12,127 bases of DNA from Candidatus Woesearchaeota archaeon. GTDB taxonomy: Archaea > Nanobdellota > Nanobdellia > Woesearchaeales > UBA12501. This document shows, one piece after another, positions 6,190 to 12,127 of this stretch. Below the pieces are notes generated by a model. That model saw only the letters and a list, made by a program, of their open reading frames with translations. It ran no database searches and was not told the origin of the DNA. Position numbers and translations under genes: made by a program. Within the stretch, counting starts at the first letter, position 1; each line of letters begins with the position of its first letter. The DNA lies in NCBI GenBank assembly GCA_014729495.1, contig WJJV01000066.1:1-12127 (forward strand). Direction: 5' to 3'.

Positions 6190-8004
6190 ATGAAGACACT
6201 GATACTTGTCTCAGAGCCGAGAGCAGCAAAGAAAATCAAATCCAGAAAAGATGATATTGTTGTCAGCCTGAATGACTCAACCTCATCAGCTATGAGATCA
6301 GAATTTCTGAATTTCATCACAGTAAGTGATTTTATAACACCAAAGCAGGCTGAGAAGATAAACAAGGATTCCATGCTATGGCTCAAGAGATGGTCTGATA
6401 CAAGTGGTATAAAGAATATCACTTACAGGAACATATCCCTGTGGTGGTTCTTTGACTTCTGGCTCTATGACAGCTTCTTCAAGTGGGATATGACAAAGAA
6501 CATGATATGGTATGTGAGCAGCATTAAGGCAATAATCAAAAAGGTCAATCCTAAGAAGGTGATTGTTCATGGCAACAACATAGTGGCATATATTGTGCAG
6601 CAGCTTTTTGATGAAGCAGAGAATAATATCTATAATAATCATGAGATTATGCATGCAACATTCATTGATTATGCACTGAAAGCAAAGCATTTGATAAGAA
6701 AGTGGCTTGTCAAAGCAAGAAATCCAAAGATGACTCATAAAGATATCATATTCTCTACATATACATCATGGACAAGAGAAGTCATCAAAGAGGATGGATA
6801 TAAGATAAAGGAGGATTCTGTGCTGGGGTATATAATAAGAAAAGCTGATAAGAAGTACAGTACAATGGTGGCGGATATTGACTATTCCAAGAAACTGGAG
6901 ATGTCAAAGTTCCCATTTGAGTATTTCTTCACAAGTAAGATAAAAAGATACGCAAGAAAGAAATGCAAAGAGATCTATAAGAGATGGAAGCGAGCAAGAA
7001 TAAAGCAAGCCACATATGAAGGGGTTGATCTCCTACCTTTGCTCAAGCCCTGGCTTGATTTTGCATTCAAGAGAAGGACTTTTCTGGCCATATTATACAT
7101 TGAGGGAGGGCTTGAGATGTATGACTATCTAGCACCTAAGCTGGCTTTTGTGATAGATGAAACAGGATTATATGGTAGATCCATAGTCACGGCAGCGAGA
7201 ATAAAACAGATTCCAATAATAGCTGTACAGCATGGTTATATAACAGAAGATTCTTTTGAATACATGCATATTAAAGGAGAGATAGGGCACAGAATTGAGA
7301 AGCCTTTATGCCCTATAGCTGACAAGACTGTTGTGTATGGACCCTACACAAAGGAGATACTCATAAAGCAAGGCAATTATCCTGCTGACAAAGTGGAAGT
7401 TACAGGACAGCCGAGATATGACTGTCTTGTGGGGGATCATCTCAGAAAACGCAGGGTATTCAGGGACATAGATCTTGATAGGAATAAGAAACTCATACTA
7501 TGGACAACACAAGACGTTCCTGGCCAGGCAGACATAGTATTTAGGGCAGTAAAAGGTATGAAGGATGCACAGCTTCTTGTAAAACTTCATCCAAGAGAGC
7601 TGGGAGGCATGAAACCATACTATGACAAGGCTGAAGAGCTGGGAATCAAGATAAAAGCTGTACAGGAAGGCAACACTCTTGAGATGATATATGCATGCGA
7701 TACAATAATAACAATGCACTCAACTACAGGGCTGGAGGCAATAATGATGGGAAAGCCTGTTGTAGTCTTGAACACATCCGGAAGGCCGGATATGGTACCT
7801 TATGTGTCTGAAGGAGCAGCCCTGGGAGTGTACAGGCCTGAGGATCTGGAGAAGGCTCTGAGAAAGGCTTTGTTTGACAGGAAGACAATCAGCAGGCTGA
7901 AGAAGAACAGCAGGAAATACGCCTACAAGCATTCCTATAAGATGGATGGCAAGGCCACGCAAAGGGTAATGAAAGTAGCTGAGAATCTTATGTCAGGAAA
8001 GTGA
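6190..8004 (+). CDS. GT-B-fold glycosyltransferase or glycerophosphotransferase-like protein
   Basis: From the ATG at 6190 this is a 604-residue protein beginning MKTLILVSEPRAAKK. The C-terminal half has GT-B features: AVQHGYI (345-351), YGPYTKEIL and VTGQPRYD, KLHPRE (465-470), and HSTTGLEAIMMGKPVVVLN (510-528). This pattern is found in CDP-glycerol glycerophosphotransferases, capsule polysaccharide transferases and UDP-GlcNAc 2-epimerase-like proteins. The N-terminal half, rich in aromatic and basic residues, is less familiar and may bind the acceptor. It probably moves an activated sugar or polyol phosphate onto a surface polymer from the cytoplasm. An in-frame GTG at 6097 overlaps the previous stop and would add 31 residues; I prefer 6190 because of the TATA box and because the protein then opens with a normal first beta strand. 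The exact substrate is not readable. Confidence 0.75.
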   Translation: MKTLILVSEPRAAKKIKSRKDDIVVSLNDSTSSAMRSEFLNFITVSDFITPKQAEKINKDSMLWLKRWSDTSGIKNITYRNISLWWFFDFWLYDSFFKWDMTKNMIWYVSSIKAIIKKVNPKKVIVHGNNIVAYIVQQLFDEAENNIYNNHEIMHATFIDYALKAKHLIRKWLVKARNPKMTHKDIIFSTYTSWTREVIKEDGYKIKEDSVLGYIIRKADKKYSTMVADIDYSKKLEMSKFPFEYFFTSKIKRYARKKCKEIYKRWKRARIKQATYEGVDLLPLLKPWLDFAFKRRTFLAILYIEGGLEMYDYLAPKLAFVIDETGLYGRSIVTAARIKQIPIIAVQHGYITEDSFEYMHIKGEIGHRIEKPLCPIADKTVVYGPYTKEILIKQGNYPADKVEVTGQPRYDCLVGDHLRKRRVFRDIDLDRNKKLILWTTQDVPGQADIVFRAVKGMKDAQLLVKLHPRELGGMKPYYDKAEELGIKIKAVQEGNTLEMIYACDTIITMHSTTGLEAIMMGKPVVVLNTSGRPDMVPYVSEGAALGVYRPEDLEKALRKALFDRKTISRLKKNSRKYAYKHSYKMDGKATQRVMKVAENLMSGK

Positions 8005-8040
8005 TTGGTTATTTAGTCTAATATTGAATTTGGGTCTCAG

Positions 8041-8200
8041 AATGCATTCTGTTTTATTGCTATTTTCACCTAGCCTCTCTGATACGGTGCTGCTATCCCT
8101 ATGTCGGATAGGTGGCGATGGATTGAGTTGTTTGTATTGCAATCTTCTCCTAGCCTCGCCGGTCAGGCACTACTATCCCGACATCGGCGAGGTGGCGCTG
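8041..8200. repeat. Two gapless 80-bp tandem copies, each with a stem-loop
   Basis: Unit 1 (8041-8120) and unit 2 (8121-8200) align without gaps; by hand count 51 of the last 70 columns match. The best conserved parts are CCTAGCCTC, CTATCCC and GGTGGCG. Each copy can form the same stem: CCTCTCTG (8074-8081) with CGGATAGG (8105-8112) in unit 1, and CCTCGCCG (8154-8161) with CGGCGAGG (8185-8192) in unit 2. A T-A pair in unit 1 becomes G-C in unit 2, T-G becomes C-G, and the stem extends two to three pairs inward in both, closing a conserved 17-nt loop. Unit 1 has one C-T mismatch. The family and the strand are unknown. Confidence 0.7.
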
Positions 8201-8236
8201 ACTCTTAGCTTTAGCTAGACAGCAACAACAAAGTTA

Positions 8237-8370
8237 AGGCAGCAGCAAGGATGAGTACTGAGTGCAGAGGAAATTCCCGTTACGCAAGTTCGGGAATTCC
8301 CTTTGCGAATAGGGCAAGGCCGAACGTAGTGAGGTCTTGACCGTGTACGAATCCAATGTTGCTGCTGCTT
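8237..8370 (+). ncRNA. Candidate structured RNA with a three-way junction (unassigned family)
   Basis: Folding by eye gives one long closing stem and two arms. The closing stem pairs GCAGCAGCAA (8239-8248) with TTGCTGCTGC (8359-8368), continues with GGAT (8249-8252)/ATCC (8351-8354) past a 4-nt bulge, then tandem G-A mismatches, then GTAC (8255-8258)/GTAC (8345-8348). Arm 1 is 8263-8279 with 8291-8307: 17 positions with one A-C mismatch and two wobbles, capped by AC-GCAA-GT, a GNRA tetraloop. Arm 2 is CAAGGCC (8315-8321)/GGTCTTG (8333-8339) with another tandem G-A step inside. Strand is a guess: the GNRA loop and G-A steps read this way on plus, and a T-run at 8389-8393 follows. No clear TATA box precedes it. 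A DNA-level inverted repeat is the alternative. Confidence 0.4.
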
Positions 8371-8584
8371 ATAATTTATAGAATCTTCTTTTTAGCCGTC
8401 TGCTGGCAATATTGTTGTTGCAAATACAGAGCTTTTGCAACTAAGAAAATGCAAAGCATTTTCTGTTGTTGCTGCCATATAAGTTAAAAACTTTCCTCTT
8501 TGACCGTGTATGAGTTCTGGGTTGCTGCTGCAGTTAATGCCTTAAACTTTCCTTGCTGACCATGTATGAGTCCATTGTTACTGC
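8315..8584. repeat. Degenerate tandem array of about 54-bp units
   Basis: Five segments end in variants of TTGTTGCTGC, at 8368, 8421, 8475, 8531 and 8584, giving spacings of 53, 54, 56 and 53 bp. Units 1, 4 and 5 are clearly alike over their last 32 bp: a GACCGTGTAYGA core (GACCATGTATGA in unit 5) followed by the TTGYTGCTGC-type end; units 1 and 4 match at 26 of 32 columns. Units 4 and 5 also share AAACTTTCCT at 8488 and 8544. Units 2 and 3 are weaker. GCAGCAGCAA at 8239 looks like an inverted copy of the unit end. The degeneracy and lack of unique spacers argue against CRISPR. Confidence 0.6.
8417..8464. other. Two adjacent hairpins
   Basis: GTTGCAAA (8417-8424) pairs with TTTGCAAC (8434-8441) across a 9-nt loop. 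Two bases later AGAAAATGC (8444-8452) pairs perfectly with GCATTTTCT (8456-8464) across AAA. They lie within unit 3 of the tandem array and between the arms of the 11-bp outer inverted repeat. Neither has a T-run on its 3' side long enough to be a clear terminator. Confidence 0.5.
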
Positions 8585-8586
8585 AT

Positions 8587-8591
8587 AAAAA
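8587..8591 (-). terminator. Possible oligo-T terminator of the surface-protein gene
   Basis: On the minus strand a TTTTT run lies about 14 bases after the TAA stop at 8607-8605. Short T-runs are enough for termination in many archaea. A single T5 is weak evidence. Confidence 0.3.
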
Positions 8592-8604
8592 CAATATAGA
8601 AATC

Positions 8605-11600
8605 TTACTTCATCTCTTCCTCAAGCTGCTTCTGTACCTTGTCTATCTCGCTGTCAAGCTCATCCTCAAATGACTTCTTCTTTGGAGCTGGTGCTTCCGG
8701 CTTCTTGGGAACAGGGACTTTTGGCTTCTGCTTTGAGGTATCTTTCTTCCTGGGCTTCTCTGCTGTTTCCACAGCCTTCCTGAGCTCAGGAGTCCTTATC
8801 TGCTTCTTTCCTTTTGGAGCGAACTTCTCTACATATGCTATCAGGCCGCCTATAAGAGGGATTACTATAAGAGGGAGTATTATCTTCCATATGCTCATCC
8901 CCTGCTCAAGATCCAGCCCCAGCTCGTCAGCTATTCCCATTGCAGCTATCTGCTTCTTGCAAGCCTCTGAAAGGACCCCTTTGACCTCGTAAGAGAACTC
9001 CTTCTCTGATGCCATCTCATCAAACTGCCACATCACAAGAGGGTCAGGATTCAGCACCTTTATCTGCTGCCTTATTGCCTCATCCATCTGGATGTCATCA
9101 ATGTGCTTTGCCAGGCACTTTGGTATGCGCTCGTATAATGAGAGCCCGTTCATCTTCTTCTTGGGATTCAGCCTGAGGCTTATCCTGGTGTATCTCTCTC
9201 CATCCTTGTCATACTCCTCAAACATCCTGGATATCTTCAGTGCATCTGCAGTTGCCTTCTGCTTCGCAAGCAGTGCCTCAAGGTCTATGTCAGTATCCAC
9301 CACAATCCTGTCAAGCATGTCCTTTGTCACTGTGCTGTTGATTATCAGCCTGATGCTGTGGGTCTTTTCAGGAGCAAGGGAGCTGACAGCAAAGCTTATT
9401 ATCGGATCATCATCTATTATGATGAACTCCTGTTCTGACTCTATCTGGGCTGCGCTCTCTGCAACATCCTTGGGTATCTTGAGCGTAATGTTGAATGACT
9501 GGGCATTGAGAGGCATTGAGTTCTTGATATTGAACATTAGATATGATGAACCCCCTATGTTCTCGACAATCTTGGTTATTGTGAAGTCAAACTGGTCAAT
9601 TAGGTCAAGCAGGAACCTCTGCGCTTCCTCTTCTGAGAGCTTCTGCTCAATGCCCTTGTCTTTCAGTGAGTCGAATATGCTGTCGTCTGTCCTGTTGCCT
9701 TTCATCTCATCAAATACATTGTCATCATCTGTGAACACCCTGAACTGCACAGATGCTGTCCTGTTCTGGCATTTGATTGTCAGGGTGTTGTCGCCTTCAT
9801 TGGCTGATATTGAGTTGGTTTCAGATTGTATTGTGGTGAATGTGGGATTTGAGTTTATTGCGTTCTTGAGCGAGTAAGAGCACTGAAGGTTGACTGGAAT
9901 TGTAGAGTACTCAAGAGGCACTGCTGCCTCCTCATACAGCTGGCTTTTAGGAGAGAGTATGCTTATCAGTGTCTGCTGCTCTTCTGGATCCTTCTGCACG
10001 CATGTTCCATCAATGCATTCCTGGCTTATGGCGCAATCACTGTCTGAAGTGCAGCCCCTCACTTCTATCTCTGCAGTGTCTGTTCCAGAGCATTCATTAT
10101 TATACCATCCTACTAAAGTGACAGTGTAGTTGCCCGGGCTTGTGTATACATGGGATGGGTCTTCCTCTGTGCTCGTGCCTCCATCCCCAAAGTCCCAGTT
10201 GAACCTTATCGCATCACCAGAGCCAGAGAAAGATGCCACCTCTCCTACGCTCGCTCTTCCAAAACTGCCTGCACTTCCTATGCTGACAGTATAAGTGCTC
10301 AGTGCATCCTTTATGAAATTGCACGAGCAGAGGTTTGTGAAGTCAGACTTCTTCTCCTCATAGTCAGGTATGCCATTGCAGTTAGAGTCAATGCCATCGC
10401 ACTTCTCCTCAGCCTTTGGATGGAATGTCTCATTATTGTCATCGCAGTCACCAGAGCCGTTCAGACAGGAGGAAGGCTTGTCCACTACCTCCATGTTGAT
10501 ATCGCACCAAGAGTCATCGTCGTCATCACATCCCTCATCAGTGCTTCCATCACAGTCATTATCAAGGTCATCGCAGGTGTTCTCTGAGGATTCATAATTG
10601 GGTATATCTGAGAGAGTGCAGCCAGGCCATACTCCATTGGTGCATGTCTGCCTGACCTGAGAGCACACTCCAATGCCGCAGTTATTTGTATCTCCTGTTG
10701 TGCAGGAGCATTCAACAGTTCCAGTGCAGTCAGAATCAGCGCAGTCTGTGTTTCCATCGCAGTCATTGTCAAGATTGTCAGAGCAGGAAGTCTCTGCAGT
10801 CTCCTGACCAGTTGTCTTTATGCAACCAGATTCACAGCCATTATTCCACTGATCATCAAAGTTATAATAATTGATATCGCAAGTTACAATAGAGCATTGT
10901 TCATCAGAGCATGAAGCAGTTGCAATATGAGAGTCAGAAGCAGTAGGTTCATAGCATGACGCCCCGCATGATCCGCAGTTGTAAGGGTCTGTGTCAAGAT
11001 TCAGTTCGCATCCATCGCCTGTATCATCATTGCAGTCACCATATCCAGGACTGCATCCATCAATCACACAATAGCCGCCAAAGCATGAAGAGCTTTCAAC
11101 ATTAGACATCAAAGTGCAGTCATTTCCGCACCAACCGCAGTTTTCAGTGTCATCAACTATTCTTACTTCACAGCCATCTGAATCAGGATTACTGATGCTT
11201 ATGTCATCATTGCAATCAGCATAAGCGACAGCACATACAAAGTCGCACTCTCCAACATTGCAGCCCACATGTGAAAACTGAGGCAGATTAAAATCATATA
11301 CCACCTCACAATTACGCTCGCACTCACCGCAATTCCTGTTGTCAAAGCTGGTGTCAGTGCAGACATCATTGCAGCAAGTCTCATAAGAATCGCATGTCAC
11401 ACTCCCACAGAGGCCAGTAGTGCATCCTTCATCAACAGTTCCATCGCAGTCATTATCATAACCATCGCAAAGACTCTCTGTGGACTGGTAATCAACACCA
11501 TATACTGTTGTTGCATGATCATTGTAGGTTGTAGAAGTGCATCCTGGCCAGGTGCCCAAAGTGCAGGTCTCCTGGCTTCCAGAGCAAACACCATCCTGCT

Positions 11601-12127
11601 TAAGGCAGTCCCGAGTAGAACCAGGAGTGCATGACTGGACTGTGATCGGGAAAGAATATTGGTGTGACGCTCCTTCAGAATCCTGTATTTTTATAGCGAC
11701 ATTAGTAGAAGTAGATAAAGATCCTGAAGTATACCTAGCGCATTGAACATTTGTCTGAGGAGAAGAACATGTTATTTTAATTGTAGAACCTGGATCAGTG
11801 CCTTCAACAGAAAAAGAGATATCCTGACCCTCATCATCACTAGCAGCGATCTCAAGAACCAGGCTCTCGCCAGGCTGGATAGGATTATTATTGAACAGAA
11901 TTGTGATATCAGAGTCACTAGGATAGAATGATGGGGCGGAGTTAGATCCAACAACATTTACCGTAATAGAAGTACCATAATCAACTATGCTGTTATCAGG
12001 ATTACTATCTCTGGCCTTTGCATTAAAAGTATACACACCAGAATTTAAGTTAGTCATAGTCCAAGTATGTTCACATGTTATATCTGTAGATCCTGTACAA
12101 TAGAAATCATCTATTGTTCCGGTAACA
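8605..12127 (-). CDS. Large membrane-anchored cysteine-rich surface protein with MopE-like and PKD modules (partial)
   Basis: The frame is open to the right edge, so the N-terminus and any signal peptide are missing; codons upstream of the ATG at 12057 read on as VTGTIDDFYCTGSTDITCEH. Numbering from that ATG: Ig/cadherin-like regions (1-140); a cysteine-rich block (143-565) with MopE-type motifs CDGYDNDCDGTVDEGC (197-212), CSDNLDNDCDG (425-435), CDDLDNDCDGSTDEGC (495-510) and CDGIDSNCNG (553-562), plus three NCGxC modules near 242, 307 and 360; a PKD domain (about 603-667, WDFGDGGTS); an Ig-like domain (about 697-790); an unassigned alpha/beta region (790-1050); one membrane helix (1056-1076); and a Lys/Pro-rich tail ending in a short coiled coil. 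It should sit outside the cell with the tail inside. Asp-rich motifs suggest metal binding, probably calcium. The ligand or partner is unknown. It converges on the glycan cluster and may be modified by it. Confidence 0.88.
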   Translation of the reverse strand, partial: VTGTIDDFYCTGSTDITCEHTWTMTNLNSGVYTFNAKARDSNPDNSIVDYGTSITVNVVGSNSAPSFYPSDSDITILFNNNPIQPGESLVLEIAASDDEGQDISFSVEGTDPGSTIKITCSSPQTNVQCARYTSGSLSTSTNVAIKIQDSEGASHQYSFPITVQSCTPGSTRDCLKQDGVCSGSQETCTLGTWPGCTSTTYNDHATTVYGVDYQSTESLCDGYDNDCDGTVDEGCTTGLCGSVTCDSYETCCNDVCTDTSFDNRNCGECERNCEVVYDFNLPQFSHVGCNVGECDFVCAVAYADCNDDISISNPDSDGCEVRIVDDTENCGWCGNDCTLMSNVESSSCFGGYCVIDGCSPGYGDCNDDTGDGCELNLDTDPYNCGSCGASCYEPTASDSHIATASCSDEQCSIVTCDINYYNFDDQWNNGCESGCIKTTGQETAETSCSDNLDNDCDGNTDCADSDCTGTVECSCTTGDTNNCGIGVCSQVRQTCTNGVWPGCTLSDIPNYESSENTCDDLDNDCDGSTDEGCDDDDDSWCDINMEVVDKPSSCLNGSGDCDDNNETFHPKAEEKCDGIDSNCNGIPDYEEKKSDFTNLCSCNFIKDALSTYTVSIGSAGSFGRASVGEVASFSGSGDAIRFNWDFGDGGTSTEEDPSHVYTSPGNYTVTLVGWYNNECSGTDTAEIEVRGCTSDSDCAISQECIDGTCVQKDPEEQQTLISILSPKSQLYEEAAVPLEYSTIPVNLQCSYSLKNAINSNPTFTTIQSETNSISANEGDNTLTIKCQNRTASVQFRVFTDDDNVFDEMKGNRTDDSIFDSLKDKGIEQKLSEEEAQRFLLDLIDQFDFTITKIVENIGGSSYLMFNIKNSMPLNAQSFNITLKIPKDVAESAAQIESEQEFIIIDDDPIISFAVSSLAPEKTHSIRLIINSTVTKDMLDRIVVDTDIDLEALLAKQKATADALKISRMFEEYDKDGERYTRISLRLNPKKKMNGLSLYERIPKCLAKHIDDIQMDEAIRQQIKVLNPDPLVMWQFDEMASEKEFSYEVKGVLSEACKKQIAAMGIADELGLDLEQGMSIWKIILPLIVIPLIGGLIAYVEKFAPKGKKQIRTPELRKAVETAEKPRKKDTSKQKPKVPVPKKPEAPAPKKKSFEDELDSEIDKVQKQLEEEMK

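Larger units (their letters stand above)
8005..8604. other. Repeat-rich, gene-free gap between convergent genes
   Basis: No convincing coding frame is present. The gap holds a pair of 80-bp tandem copies (8041-8200), a candidate folded RNA (8237-8370), and a degenerate 54-bp tandem array (8315-8584), each listed separately. It also contains a perfect 11-bp inverted repeat, CAGCAACAACA at 8220-8230 with TGTTGTTGCTG at 8464-8474, that encloses most of these. Because both flanking genes end here, no promoter for either is expected. Confidence 0.8.

Noticed and set aside
8024..8218. 64-codon plus-strand frame in the gap
   Set aside because: It runs across the 80-bp duplication, whose length is not a multiple of three, so the two copies are read in different frames. 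There is no promoter and no protein-like pattern.
8041..8370. tRNA or rRNA fragment
   Set aside because: No cloverleaf, T-loop GTTCRA pattern, CCA-side acceptor stem or known rRNA motif could be placed in the stems.
8315..8584. CRISPR array
   Set aside because: The repeat parts differ by many bases from unit to unit, two units are barely recognisable, and there are no clean constant-length unique spacers or cas genes.
9092..9877. 261-codon plus-strand frame opposite the surface-protein gene
   Set aside because: It is antisense to a well supported coding region, is rich in serine from the opposite strand's codons, and has no start signals or domain.
11772..12057. Reading the surface protein as complete from the ATG at 12057
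   Set aside because: The frame continues without a stop to the window edge, and the upstream codons encode a sensible start of the same Ig-like domain.

Overview
The window looks archaeal, most likely from a DPANN-type lineage (Woesearchaeota/Pacearchaeota-like). The reasons are TATA boxes centred about 25-31 bp upstream of start codons with almost no leader, an AbrB-type domain fused to a nucleotidyltransferase, heavy use of ATA, AGG and AGA codons, and a large cysteine-rich PKD/MopE-type surface protein with a C-terminal membrane anchor. The lineage is inferred from style; no marker gene is present.

Layout. Positions 1-913, minus strand: two overlapping cytidylyltransferase genes. One has the N-terminal half typical of bifunctional phosphoenolpyruvate mutases and is cut by the window edge. 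The other is an AbrB-like/cytidylyltransferase fusion. A short AT-rich divergent promoter region follows. Positions 1054-8004, plus strand: a surface-glycan gene run made of a UPF0104/flippase-like membrane protein, a GT2 glycosyltransferase with C-terminal membrane helices, a class I methyltransferase, a glutamine-dependent asparagine synthetase, a small Pro/Glu-rich protein and a GT-B-like transferase. Most of these genes seem to have their own TATA box, so the run is a cluster of short leaderless units rather than one simple operon; only the methyltransferase is clearly coupled to the gene before it.

Positions 8005-8604: a 600-bp gap between convergent genes. It is not empty. It holds a gapless 80-bp duplication in which each copy can form the same stem-loop with compensatory changes, a roughly 134-nt segment that folds by eye into a three-way junction with a GNRA-capped arm, and a degenerate tandem array of about 54-bp units. 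I could not assign this to any RNA or repeat family I know.

Positions 8605-12127, minus strand: the C-terminal 1,170 or so residues of a large secreted, membrane-anchored protein with Ig/cadherin-like, MopE-like cysteine-rich and PKD modules. The gene is open at the right edge.

Together the genes suggest cell-surface construction. Nucleotide-activated precursors, possibly phosphonates, are made by the minus-strand pair. Glycans are assembled, methylated, perhaps amidated and moved across the membrane by the plus-strand cluster. The large surface protein is a possible but unproven recipient.
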